NCBI GenBank assembly: GCA_035610835.1
Contig: CM069449.1
Coordinates: 57,511,782-57,575,781 of the forward strand
Reading direction: 5' to 3'
Source: Ophiura sarsii
Taxonomy: Eukaryota > Echinodermata > Ophiuroidea > Amphilepidida > Ophiuridae
Length of the DNA: 64,000 bases
Positions 23,133-33,932 of the stretch are shown here, piece after piece (the first letter of the stretch is position 1; each line of letters starts with the position of its first letter). Position numbers and translations under genes: made by a program. The notes beneath the pieces were generated by a model. That model was not told the DNA's origin. It made no database searches and worked only from the letters and a program-made list of their open reading frames with translations.

Positions 23133-23440
23133 CTATATTTCTGGGTCATAAGGTTGATGTGATCTGACATGTCCATATACACCGCATAATGCCAGACATG
23201 AAGTTATTGTATTTTATATTAAGTCAAACGGTCAGCAACCCTACAGAGGCAAACCCATACAACACAATAAATATAAGTCTGACCAAATTGATAAAATGAA
23301 CATCGCAGCTAATAAAATGTCTAACGCCTGAAAATGTAATTCAATATTTTTCGTGTAACAGAATGGGTGGTTGGTGGTTGGTCGTTAGTTTCTAAGGAAA
23401 TGATGAATATCTAATTTATATATGTTCACATTATTTCCAG

Positions 23441-23610
23441 CAGAATTGGTTGGAAGAGAAACTGGTTGGCGTTTCATGTGTGTGAAAAAAAAACAAAGCG
23501 TACTTTGCACCAATAATGGTTCTTGCAAATCAATACATTCAATGGAACCGACTACAGCTGGGAATAAATTTGATTACTTTCCATGGCTTCCATATTGCTA
23601 TGTGAAATGA
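23441..23610 (+). CDS. Candidate terminal coding exon, Cys-containing peptide
   Basis: A strong-looking 3' splice site (tatgttcacattatttccag) ends at 23440. The following frame runs about 56 codons to TGA at 23608-23610. The peptide includes ELVGRETGWRFMCVKKKQSV, then LCTNNGSCKSIH, and ends WLPYCYVK. Four cysteines in a short, Trp-containing, fairly polar peptide would fit an extracellular domain end. I recognise no family. There is no nearby AATAAA and no upstream exon could be identified, so this is a candidate only. Confidence 0.25.
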
Positions 23611-23619
23611 TCTATTGTT

Positions 23620-24472
23620 TAGGACTCTACAGTTTCAATAGATGGAGGACAATGATATCGCAATCGCACTTTATGCGGTTTTTTGTATTCACTATTTTTG
23701 AAACTTTACACACAAAAATGTCCTAAAAATATAGATTAGAGTTTTATAAACAAAATTTGATGAAACAGCGTGTGTGCATTTACGATGGCATAATGAACCA
23801 TACGATAGTCATCCACTATGCGCTTATTAAACTTTGAATTTTTTAATTAAAAACTGATTTTGTTAGGTTGTCCGGAAATTGTTGGCGCCAAAAAAAGTGA
23901 TTTTTGGGCAAAAATGTAGAAATCACTATATTTGAGTAAATTTAATACCAAAAATGAATTCTCCGACTCATTTCATTAAAAAACTTGTACTTTTATGTAC
24001 ATTACATGATTAGTTTAAAATTACAGTGCTTGATAAATTTCATATATTTAGGGTTGACACTTCCCTTAAAGGTGTTTGACATCCTTCCTTACATTGTTTA
24101 AAAGTATTGTATTAACTAGACAATTCAAATTCTAATCTTCCACCAAGTAAGTCAGAAAAAAAATCCATGTATAATATATTGTATGATACATCCAGCAAAC
24201 TTAGCTATGCCAAATCCATGACAATACACAGTGGTCAATATTACAATATGATCAGTGTTTTTCTTAGGCTGGTCAACATGGTCAAGAGGTATATGGATAC
24301 ACCTACTTGTAAAGGCACAGTCACAACTAGCCGTAGCTATACCGAAGCACACATTGGCGATTTTCGGGGATCGGTACTAGTACGGTAGCGCAACGGTATC
24401 ACATCTCTACGAACGGTAGTACAACGTCAGGACATCGTCAGAACATAGTACACAAACAATGACGGTATGGTG
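23620..24472. other. Mostly unassigned; possible transposon end near 24317-24470
   Basis: The phrase aaaggcacagtcacaac at about 24313 and the ACGGTA-rich stretch 24380-24470 resemble the ends of the TTAA element that follows. They may be a diverged relative. No gene seen. Confidence 0.3.
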
Positions 24473-26138
24473 TTAAAGGCCCTGTCACACCATAACGTAT
24501 CGCCTCAACGTATGCCAACGTATGCGAAATATCGAAAAATACGTTGGTGTACGTTGGCGTACGCTGATATAAGTTAGGGGTACGTTGGGGATACGTCGTT
24601 TACGTTAAGAGCACGCTGTGATACGCTGTGACAATTTAGACCACGAAAAAATAGTGAGCATGCTCAAATTTTCTCGACGTACTCAACGTGTGCTTAATAC
24701 GTTCTGCATAAGTTTGTGGTACGTTAAATATACGTTGACATACGTTGACATACGTTAGTGGTACGTTACTCGTACGTTACTCGTAAGTTGGTATACGTTG
24801 ATGAACGTAGGCTGGGGGAAACGTACAACCAACGTAGTGATAACGAGTTGATAACGTATATGTGCCGTATGTCTAACGTATGCCTGACGTACGTATTTTC
24901 AACGAGTTTCGACGTATTCTCACGTATTCACCTTATGCCGGGCGATCGTGTAAGGCCCTGTCACGTATCCATAGCGTATCCATAGTGTATTGAACGTATA
25001 CATAGCGTATGACTAACGTATTGATAGCGTATCACTAACTTATAACATACTTATGACAGCGTATCACAGCGTATGCGAACGTATGCGAGCGTATGCGAGC
25101 GTATGCGAGCGTATGACTAACTAACGCCGATGTCATCAAGCAGTTAACATGCCTCCCAAGAAGAAGCAAGCAACCAGGGGCCGAGGCCGAGGAGGAGGAA
25201 AAAGCAAGAAGGCCAAGACAGACCATGAAGAAGTGAGGATGAGATACTCAAGGGACCCATTTATATACTCAAACCCTCCATAAGTTCCCAAAACGCCGAA
25301 TGCGCGCTAGCTGTACGGTAGCCCTGTCACACCATGGCGTATCGCCTGAACGTATAACAACGTATGCGAAATATCAAAAAAAATACGTTGGCGTACGTTG
25401 GTGTACGCTGATACAATTTAGGGGTAAGTTTGGGATACGTCGTATACGTTAAGAGCACGCTGTGATACGTTGTGAAAATTTGGAACACGTCGAGCCCGCG
25501 AAAAATTATTGAGCATGTTCAAAATTTCTCGACGTACTCAACATGTGCTTAACTTACGTTCTGCATAAGTTCCCGATAGGTTCGTGGTACGTTAGACATA
25601 CGTTTACAAACGCTGACATACGTTAGACATACGCTGACATACGTTAGAGGTACGTTAATCGTCTTAAGTTATAGGTTCGACATATAGATTTACCCTTCTA
25701 GATATTTTAATAGTCATCTAGGCTGCGTTTACTTTAACTGGCAACACTTGTCCCGCCGTGTACGAAACTCAATTTCTGCAACGGCATAAGTCACGTGTTC
25801 GTTGTACGCCGAGGATACGCTGAGGATACGTCGAGCACGGCAGACATACGCTACGAATACGTTGGTCATACGCTCGCCGATCGCATACGCTGTGATACGC
25901 TGTCATAAGTTTGTTATAAGTTAGTGATACGCTATCAATACGTTAGTCATACGCTATGTATGCGTTTAATACGCTATGGATACGTCCATTCCATCACCGG
26001 ATGTTGACGCAATTCGTTGTGAAGTTGGACGTTCTTGGACGTTCTCGGACTCTGACAATTTTCGAGCTATTTTTTGAATACGTCGGCATACGTTCAGGCC
26101 ACGTTCCGGCCATACGCTATGGTGTGACAAGGCCTTAA
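24473..26138. mobile_element. TTAA-flanked composite element packed with ACGTA motifs, unit 1
   Basis: TTAA (24473-24476) precedes AGGCCCTGTCACACCAT, and the inverted end ATGGTGTGACAAGGCC is followed by TTAA (26135-26138). TTAA target sites occur in piggyBac and Kolobok transposons; the superfamily is not assigned. Inside are two direct copies of an A module (24478-24780 and 25322-25665), each opening CCCTGTCACACCAT. An inverted pair of B modules (24964-25121 and 25860-25984) is built from gcgtat/acgtat words. ACGTA/TACGT-type words occur every 10-20 bp, making the block CpG-dense against an AT-rich background. The only coding trace is the short frame at 25149-25283. Confidence 0.8.
25149..25283 (+). 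CDS. 44-codon basic open frame inside the ACGTA element
   Basis: The frame starts at an ATG in a reasonable context (ttaacATGcct) and ends TAA at 25281-25283. The N-terminal half, MPPKKKQATRGRGRGGGKSK, is extremely Lys/Arg/Gly-rich and looks like a nuclear-localisation or nucleic-acid-binding tail. The second half is DHEEVRMRYSRDPFIYSNPP. Its base composition differs from the flanking ACGTA arrays. Unit 2 keeps only the second half, beginning around 26825, because the basic part is deleted there. It could be the first exon of the lost transposase of an autonomous ancestor, or a captured host exon. No expression evidence exists. Confidence 0.3.
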   Translation: MPPKKKQATRGRGRGGGKSKKAKTDHEEVRMRYSRDPFIYSNPP

Positions 26139-27744
26139 GGCCCTGTCACACCATAACGTATCGCCTCAACGTATGCCAACGTATGCGAAATATCGAAAAA
26201 TACGTTGGTGTACGTTGGTGTACGCTGATATAAGTTAGGGGTACGTTGGGGATACGTCGTTTACGTTAAGAGCACGCTGTGATACGCTGTGACAATTTGG
26301 ACCACGAAAAAATATTTAGCATGCTCAAAATTTCTCGACGTACTCAACGTGTGCTTAATACGTTCTGCATAAGTTCCCGGTAAGTTTGTGGTACGTTAAA
26401 TATACGTTGACATACGCTGACATACGTTAGTGGTACGTTACTCGTACGTTACTCGTAAGTTGGTATACGTTGATGAACGTAGGCTAACGGGGGAACGTAC
26501 AGCCAACGTAGTGATAACGTGTTGATAGCGTATATGTGCCATATGTCTAACGTATGCCTGACGTATTTTCAACGAGTTTCGACGTATTCTCACGTATTCA
26601 CCTTATGCCGGGCGATTGTGTAAGGCCCTGTCACGTATCCATAGCGTATTGAACGTATACATAGCGTATGACTAACGTATTGATAGCGTATCACTAACTT
26701 ATAACATACTTATGACAGCGTATCACAGCGTATGCGAGCGTATGACTAACGTATGCTTAACGTATACTTAACGTAGCGTACCGTATTCGTAGCGTATGAT
26801 GATGGGTTGATGTGTTCAGCACGACAGACCATGAAGAAGTGAGGATGAGATACTCAAGGGACCCATTTATATACTCAAACCCTCCATAAGTTCCCAAAAC
26901 GCCGAATGCGCGCTAGCTGTACGGTAGCCCTGTCACACCATGGCGTATCGCCTGAACGTATAACAACGTATGCGAAACATCGAAAAATACGTTGGCGTAC
27001 GTTGGCGTACGTTGGTGTACGCTGATACAAGTTAGGGGTAAGTTTGGGATACGTCGTATACGTTAAGATCACGCTGTGATACGTTGTGAAAATTTGGAAC
27101 ACGTCGAGCCCGCGAAAAATTATTGAGCATGTTCAAAATTTCTCGACGTACTCAACGTGTGCTTAACTTACGTTCTGCATAAGTTCCCGATAGGTTCGTG
27201 GTACGTTAGACATACGTTTACAAACGCTGACATACGTTAAACATACGCTGACATACGTTAGAGGTACGTTAATCGTCTAAAGTTATAGGTTGGACATATA
27301 GATTTACCCTTCTAGATATTTTAATAGTTATCATCTAGGCTGCGTTTACTTGAACTGGCAACACTTGTCCCGCCGTGTACGAAACTCAATTTCTGCAACG
27401 GCACAAGTCACGTGTTCGTTGTACGCCGAGGATACGCTGAGGATACGTCGAGCACGGCAGACATACGCTACGAATACGTTGGTCATACGCTCGCCGATCG
27501 CATACGCTGTGATACGCTGTCATAAGTTTGTTATAAGTTAGTGATCGCTATCAATACGTTAGTCATACGCTATGTATGCGTTTAATACGCTATGGATACG
27601 TCCATTCCATCACCGATGTTGACGCAATTCGTTGGGAAGTTGGACGTTCTTGGACTCTGACAATTTTCGAGCTATTTTTTGAATACGTCGGCATACGTTC
27701 AGGCCACGTTCAGGCCATACGCTATGGTGTGACAGGGCCTTTAA
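26135..27744. mobile_element. TTAA-flanked composite ACGTA element, unit 2
   Basis: This is a second, same-orientation copy of the preceding unit and shares one TTAA (26135-26138) with it. It opens GGCCCTGTCACACCAT and closes ATGGTGTGACAGGGCCT before TTAA at 27741-27744. It has the same order: A module (26139-26460), B arm (26634-26760), A module (26937-27290), inverted B arm (27478-27602). It is about 50 bp shorter than unit 1, mainly because of the deletion across the basic open frame. Frames on both strands are repeat shadows. Confidence 0.8.
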
Positions 27745-28855
27745 GTGAGAGAATAAATTCAAATACCTTACATAAGTAATGAATCGTGAAGTATCATATA
27801 TTTCAGGCTCGTAATAACAGTCAAGCACGTACGTTTTATCATAACTTTCAAAACCGCACCATTTAGAATTCTCCACAAATTCCGAGTAGACTTCTATTAA
27901 ATCTAATACCCAAAGCAAACGACACAAACAGTGCCACCAACATTGGGACTCTCACCAGTGATGTCATTGATTCTGCTTTGAATTAATCGCGTTCTTTAGC
28001 AGACGCACTCGTCAACGCTGCATTATACGCACAGCGCATACACCGGCAAATGTTTGTAGGACACGCTAAAGCGATGACCATACGCACTGAAGGTATTGGT
28101 ATTCGAATTAATGAAGCCCCGTCCCAACTATATACCATTTGTTATAGTGCGTATCTGCTGAAAATCAGGCAAAAAACAATCAAATTGCCGGTTGCAACCA
28201 AAACCACACCCACTATTACTTATATAAGAACACTTATTACATGGTACAAGGTGGACTTTTACCTAATATTAACTTAGATGGTCAGCAACCTTTTAGTACA
28301 AAGAGTAAGTACACAGCAAATATTGTGCCAGCTGTCAGAAACGGAAAGCTAATAACATAAGGGAATAAATGATATACCGTATATCTTGAAATCGTTTCTT
28401 TATTTAATATACTAAGATATAAATTGCTGAAGTTGTAGGCATTTGAATTTCTACAACAATAGCAGTTAGTATTTCGTTATCCATGCCACCACACATCTAA
28501 ATAATTGTCTGTCTCCTCCTGAAGTAAATTAAATGTGTATTTACTATAAACAAGTGAGCATATAAAATGTAAGCGATCGAACCGTTGACTTCAGGAACGC
28601 TTCATGCAGTTCAACGGTATAATAAATCCACCGCAAGCCGATTCTCGTCTGCGATTCCAATCATCAGCACCAATACTAAACGCAACATAGGCACCAGCTT
28701 TTCTAAGATCTTTAGTCGGAACCCACTGCCAAATAGGCGAAGAACCAAATAAAGGTCATGACTGATATGATCATCATAATGACCGTTATACCCCAGCCAT
28801 CGGCTTATCTCTAATGCAAAGAAATGATGTAATGAATATAAGAGGACCTGACGTT
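27745..28855. other. No gene recognised
   Basis: A 105-codon minus-strand frame (27610-27927) begins inside the transposon above and has no recognisable domain outside it. Nothing else supported. Confidence 0.35.
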
Positions 28856-29197
28856 TCGATTGTAACAGAATCTTTATCGAAGGTAAAATGACAGAATACA
28901 ACATACACAACATAGACAGGGGAACAATAGGCAGGAAATGACAAGAGATATAAATGTAACACAGTGGGGGTCAAAGTGACAGATGGATGAATCAAACTTG
29001 ACAGCTGATTGATGAAGTGGATAATGTAACAAAAGGATGGCATAGACAAAGGGGAGATTAAAAAAGTAAAAGGCAAATGGGATATGAAAAAAGGGTGAGT
29101 AAAATCCATGATGGTGATTGATGACTACAAATAAATAATAAAAATGGATGGAAATGTAAAATGACTGAGGAAATACATAGAAATAATGATGAAACAC
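28856..29197. repeat. Purine-rich block, possible retroelement remnant at its left edge
   Basis: The plus strand is strongly A/G-biased from about 28880 to 29197. This keeps several minus-strand frames of about 100 codons open; they are rich in Phe, Ser and His and are not credible proteins. At 28849-28890 the minus strand reads TTCGATAAAGATTCTGTTAC then AATCGAAACGTCAGGT. That GATAAAGAT...GAAACGTC phrasing is commonly met in dispersed metazoan retroelements, but I cannot name one. Confidence 0.35.
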
Positions 29198-29435
29198 GTA
29201 GAAACATTATTACAACCATTGACCCTGACCCGATCTTGACTTTGAACCTCTTCCAGAGTGGGATATTGTTTATTTGCCTTCTTTTTATGGTTTTATTTTG
29301 TTCAAAAGATATTAGGATCCAGGGTTAGGATTTTTCTTACGTACACGTCATTATACATGAATCATACGTAATAGATTTACAGTAGTACGACCTGTATACA
29401 TGGTATACGTTTTCCTTAAAGTATGGAACTAGCGC

Positions 29436-29807
29436 GTAAACCAGTCTATATTGAAATCCAGCTTAATTGTGCATGTTGTCTATAGTCATTTCTAGGGAGT
29501 AATGCTATTACATTCAAATTATCATAGTCGTTCGATAAACGTGCGTTTTATTCAGAAACATTTGTTTTCGTACTTATCCAGCAGGTTTACAATGTTTTAT
29601 AAAATGGATTAACCAGCGAAGTAAACAAGTAAACAAGTCTATATTGAAATCCAGCATGTTGTCTAGAGTCATTTCCAGGGAATAATGCTATTACATTCAA
29701 ATAATCATAGCCGTTTGATAAACGTGCATTTTATTCAGAAACATTTGTTTTCGTTTTTATCCAGCGGGTTTACAATGTTTTATAAAATGGATTAACCAGC
29801 GAAAACA
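29436..29807 (+). repeat. Imperfect tandem duplication of about 190 bp
   Basis: Both units run from agtctatattgaaatccagc through catgttgtct, gataaacgtgc, ttttattcagaaacatttg and tttacaatgttttataaaat to ggattaaccagcgaa. They differ by substitutions and a small deletion in unit 2. The junction contains a repeated gtaaacaa word. Confidence 0.85.
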
Positions 29808-30005
29808 ATCTATGGAATTTTGTAGACGGCACAGCAATATTACCGTGTTCTTTACAAGCCCAGTTTATACACCGATATAATATTCAAAAACGTGTATGTA
29901 AACACTAGATCATTTGGTGACGCAATACCGTACACAATAGGCTTCGATCAAAATAAAACATTCGAATCCGTCGTGATTTCGAAAAATGGAGTTATTATGT
30001 TTATA

Positions 30006-30990
30006 CACAGAGAAAACGATGTACAAAATATCGCTGTTCAATTTCGGTTGTACACTTTTTCAAACAACAGATGTGTAAAAGTTATACATCGTTGTTTAAA
30101 GAAGACAACATTTTTTTAAACAGGTGTTGTTTACAGTATAAAGAACGACGTTCACATCAATACAAAGTGATCTTGAACAACGTTGTTTACTTGTGACGTC
30201 ACAAGTCACGTGTCACAATGATTCGTTTGCGATATGCTTCAAATTAATGGCCGCCGTATTTCATTCGGTAAACAAATTTCGATTTTAAATCATAATTTTA
30301 AAGATTTTGCTGACAAGATGGGGAAATACAATCAAGAAAATAATGAAATATGATGACCAAAGAACCGATATAGTTTGATGATAGACGGCGAAGATGGATA
30401 TTTTTTGCACAAATATAATTTTAATTTCGCGATTTTGCTCCACAGACAGAAGGCATCCGAATTCGACAGTTCTGCCGTTCTGTCTGTGTACTTCAACACA
30501 AGAAATTCAAGTCTTCAAATCGTGCTGGAATTTTAAACAACTACCATTAAACAACCCTGTTTTTTTAACAACCATCATTTAAACAACCCTGCAGTTTTAA
30601 ACAACCACCATTAAACAACCCTGGTTATTTAAACAGGCCAATTTCATCCATGAGGATTGAACAACTTTCTTTGAACAACCCAAGATGATTGAACAACTTT
30701 CTTTGAACAACCCAAGATGATTGAACAACTTTCTTTGAACAACCCATGAGGATTGAACAACTTTTTTTAAACAACCCTTGAAAATTGAACAACAATTTTT
30801 AAACAACACCAATTGTGTAAAATCTGATTTTAAACATGTTGTTTAAAAAGTTAAACAACTAGGTGTTTAAAACTTTAAACAACCCCAGATGTTTAATATT
30901 TTGAGCAACAAGTTGCTCAGCTCACCCGTTAAACAGCAGTTGTTCAATTTTTTAAACATGTTGTTCACTTTTTTTTTTACTGTGTAGAAG
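30006..30990. mobile_element. Putative non-autonomous element filled with AAACAAC / GAACAAC motifs
   Basis: From 30530 to 30900 the plus strand contains at least 18 copies of TTTAAACAAC- or TTGAACAAC-type words. These include a regular tandem array of a roughly 31-bp unit (ttgaacaactttctttgaac, then aacccaagatga) at 30656-30770. Similar words recur in both orientations out to 30090 and 30970. The right edge ends TTTTTTTTTTACTGTGTAG and a weak inverted counterpart (tacacagagaaaacg) is at 30006. Dense subterminal repeats suggest transposase binding sites. Superfamily and exact ends are uncertain. Confidence 0.5.
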
Positions 30991-31430
30991 GAAGAGATCG
31001 CGTAGAGCAAGCAAGGCTGTAAATGCTAACATCAATAATGGATAAATATCAAGTTGACTTTTAGGGCGCAATGCAAAATCAGTACGTATGATGCATACGT
31101 ATAAGTGATTTGTGCGTAAGACTTATACAATAGTCACGTTTTGCATCACAATACCTGCAAACACCAATGAACAATGAACTGAGACCATGTCAAATACTTC
31201 TTTTTTGGAAGAATAACAATATTCTTGCATTTTGCAAATGAATAAGGGTGGATTTAACCTTAAATGGGGCACTGTGGGGTGGGTGGGAATAATACTACAT
31301 TAGTATAGACATATAGACCAACATGTTGCTGTCGAAAATTGAACATTGAAATATTTGATACATGTAAGGTCTTATGACATATGTTAACGTCTACATTTAC
31401 CACTTTTGAAAACCAAGATGGCATTTCGAT
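30991..31430. other. No gene recognised
   Basis: No supported feature. Confidence 0.35.
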
Positions 31431-31436
31431 GCTGAC

Positions 31437-32010
31437 TTGATAACTGTAATAGTGTACTGTATGCTCTCCCTGAAACATATCTCAAAAATTCAGCGGATTC
31501 AAACTCAGCTGCTCGACTCGTTACTCTCTCCACGATTCGATGTCACATATCTCCCGTCCTTCATGACTTACATCGGTTACCGATCAAATCACGCACCATG
31601 TATACGGTTCCTTTATTAACTTTGAAATGTACTCGAGGTCTAGCACCTATGTATCTGCAAGATCTTATTTAACAATACAAGCCCACGCGCAATCTTCGTT
31701 CTGGTTTGAAATATCTTCTTGTTGCACATGTGTCTTCACAATCAACATCAAATGGTCGCCGTTCTTTTCAAGATGCATCTGCTGATCTTTGGAACAATAT
31801 ACCATCATATTGAATCAGCCAAGACTCTTGAACAGTTCAAATAATTGCTAAAAACGTACCTATTTAATGTTTTTACAAAGTAATTAAGCATTCAAATTAT
31901 TTATTTGTGTATTAACTGCTTTCTGTTTTATGTGTTATGGCGTATTGGGACTTAATTGGATTATGCGCTCAATAAGCACGGTTCTAATAGTTTTATTATT
32001 ATAATTATCA
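31437..32010 (+). pseudogene. CR1/L2-type LINE: end of reverse transcriptase ORF plus 3' tail
   Basis: Frames can be pieced together that read LKHISKIQRIQTQLLDS, then LTLKCTRGLAPMYLQDLI, then QSTSNGRRSFQDASADLW and KTLEQFK. These follow the usual C-terminal order of CR1/L2-clade RT proteins (KIQRIQN..., GLAPxYLxDLI, R.F...A..LWN.LP...K....FK..LKTYLF). At least one frameshift and stops break the frame, so it is dead. The downstream AT-rich segment ends with TTATTATTATAATTATCATC, a simple 3' tail. Only the 3' end of the LINE survives, as expected of 5'-truncated retrotransposition. Confidence 0.75.
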
Positions 32011-32089
32011 TCATCAGAATAAGTATAAGTTCTCTTAAATACAGTAACGTATCTTTACCCAATTGTGTTTCGGCTGTATGCATGGAATA

Positions 32090-32270
32090 TTTACGGATTG
32101 TCGCGAGGAGGAAGTCACGCATTTCCCACAATTAAGTTAATAACCACCTAGAAAATTCAATCTAACGCATGTGCTGTATATCATTGGCAACTCATCTTAA
32201 ACCACTGGTTTGTTGAATACATTGTACACGCATGCATTAGTCTCGCGGTTTAATACATATACCCATATTT
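32090..32270 (+). repeat. Dispersed repeat, first copy (second at 33407-33578)
   Basis: Both copies contain tttacggattgtcgcgagga, then tatatcattg, then cgcatgcattagtct in the same order over about 180 bp, with moderate divergence. Copies are 1.3 kb apart in the same orientation. Either two insertions of one element or a local duplication. Confidence 0.6.
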
Positions 32271-32380
32271 TAAAACAGGTGCAAGTCAGCCTCATCTTTT
32301 CAATATCTACCTATATATCCAACGAGACACTAGAAAAATAAAATAAAATCAGCAATCACCTATAGAAATTCAAATTTTGA

Positions 32381-32450
32381 TCCAGTATAAGGACGATACT
32401 GGTACACATGCTACCAGTAGTGATTTGTTCGACTCCGAGTATTGATTAGA
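32381..32450. mobile_element. Palindrome-array element, fragment D
   Basis: The core ccagtataaggacgatactgg splits as ccagtataag then gacgatactgg. It is followed by ctaccagtagtgatttgttc, a spacer shared with copy C (49669-49685). Only about 70 bp remain. Confidence 0.6.
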
Positions 32451-32455
32451 GCTGA

Positions 32456-32512
32456 ATTTAGAGTGAAAATAATCTGTACTGCTAGCACTGAGCAGTTTAT
32501 TTTCACTCTTTA
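32456..32512. mobile_element. Hairpin MITE, AGAGTGAAAATAA arms
   Basis: The arms tttagagtgaaaataa and ttattttcactctt surround a 23-bp loop. It is related to the hairpin at 6611-6710. Confidence 0.55.
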
Positions 32513-32584
32513 AACTTGCAACATAACATCACACGAATTCGCACGCTTATGTGAGGTCAGCGATCAAATCAACTGTATACTTTT

Positions 32585-32857
32585 AAAAATAATAGCCGCG
32601 TGGAAAGTGTTAAAACACTTTCCACGCGGCTATTATTTTTACCATACACAAAACATGTTTTTCAGAAACCTTTCACAATTTTCAAAGTCTATCTCAAGGA
32701 TTACTGACCCAATACTAGGCATGTTTGTACTTATGTCAATGCATTTCTCATGGTGATTCCAAATATGGTAATGAAATTCAATAATGTTGACTTTTTTAAA
32801 CATTTTGTGAAATTTTGAAATGTCGTCTGCAGCTGCCTGCCGCATGGAAAGTGTTAA
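32585..32857. mobile_element. TTAA MITE (CACTTTCCACGCGG ends) abutting a second, isolated end
   Basis: The element runs from CACTTTCCACGCGG (32616) to CCGCATGGAAAGTG (32853) followed by TTAA. Directly upstream, 32585-32613 is the inverted terminus of another copy ending ...CCGCGTGGAAAGTGTTAA, so two ends meet head to head across a TTAA. The resulting 56 bp (32585-32640) form a perfect 27-bp stem with a 2-nt loop. A third copy is at 37672-37905. TTAA targets and C-A-C-T-T-T starts suggest a piggyBac-like mobiliser. The 136-codon minus-strand frame across this region is not credible as a gene. Confidence 0.75.
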
Positions 32858-33406
32858 GAGGGTTCTTAACTTTTTCTGCTGTTCGTTAATCAATGCATCA
32901 GTTGAAACAAAAGAAAGACTACCGCTCTTTTCCTGCTGATTATGGGCTACACATGATGTCGAAAGTAAAAGGGATAACATATTGTGTAGAACTGATTTAT
33001 ATAGTAAAATATATACATATAACAGAATATAATGTTTGAGGCACAACAATTAAATAGAGCTCCGAATTTGCTTTATTCACATTTTTTCTAAGTTTCTAAT
33101 TTTTTTTCAATTTTTAAATCTTTCGATTTGCAAGCCAACAATTCCAACTTGAAGATATCTCAATATAATGAGTGGACTAGTTAAAGAAATCAGACATACA
33201 AAGGGAATCCCCGTCCGAGTATTAACCAAATTGATGACAACATTCCCACGACTTGCATATACGATAAATACAGTATGATGGATGGTACGACCCTTACATG
33301 TTTGCTGGGAAGGAATTCATACTCCGCTACTTTACAGTATCGCCCTTTGAAGCCCAATGCAACCTGTGCTTATATTTCGATCGCCTCGATGCATTAGTTA
33401 ACGATT

Positions 33407-33578
33407 TACGGATTGTCGCGAGGAGGAAATCACACATTTCTCATTATTGAGCCTTTGCCCACCCAAATAATTCAATATATAAAGCGTGTACTGTATATCA
33501 TTGACATGTTATCCTTAACTTCTGGCTTGGTGAATACCTTGTACGCGCATGCATTAGTCTAGTGATTTAATGACTGTA
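33407..33578 (+). repeat. Dispersed repeat, second copy
   Basis: Same-orientation partner of the copy at 32090-32270, sharing tttacggattgtcgcgagga, ctgtatatcattg and cgcatgcattagtct. Confidence 0.6.
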
Positions 33579-33932
33579 CCCCGGGGGGGGGGGGGTACTC
33601 GGATTTGGTTTGGTCGGGGGTGTGCCGCTGGAGATTCAAAACCCATACCCATTTTTAGGGGTGATTTTGGAAAAATCGGTACCCATTTTTAGGGGTTTTG
33701 CTTCATTTTAGACCAAATTTTCGCAAATTTTCGCGAAAATAGACCTAATTTTGGCAAATTTTCGCGAAAATATACAAAAACTTCGCAAAAATAGACCCAT
33801 TTGTAAAAAGTGACCCCATTATTAGGGATTTGCAGCACAAAATCATACCCCATGTTTAGGGATTTCGTGCCCAAAAAGCTACCCATTAGAGCGGCACACC
33901 CCCGTATACCGTCTTAGGCGAGTACCCCCGCT
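33579..33932. mobile_element. MITE with GGGGGTACTCGG termini
   Basis: The left end (a run of G, then GGTACTCGGATTTGG and GGGGGTGTGCCGCT) is mirrored at the right by AGCGGCACACCCCCGTATACC and GCGAGTACCCCC. The interior repeats acccatttttaggg and ttcgcgaaaat words. Poly-G termini followed by a GTGTGCCGC motif recur in marine invertebrate genomes in my recollection, but I cannot name the family. It has no coding content. Confidence 0.65.

Noticed and set aside
24758..27779. Several 60-75 codon frames in the ACGTA block
   Set aside because: They occur on both strands and repeat between the two units with the DNA; they are translations of the motif arrays.
28786..29197. Overlapping 100-107 codon minus-strand frames
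   Set aside because: They stay open because the region is purine-biased. Phe/Ser/His-rich low-complexity content, no motif.
32639..33049. 136-codon minus-strand frame
   Set aside because: Its second half is a TTAA MITE; the same region in the copy at 37672-37905 has an indel and stops.
32090..33578. Direct repeats as the two LTRs of a retrotransposon
   Set aside because: No TG...CA ends, primer-binding site, polypurine tract or gag-pol sequence lie between or around them.
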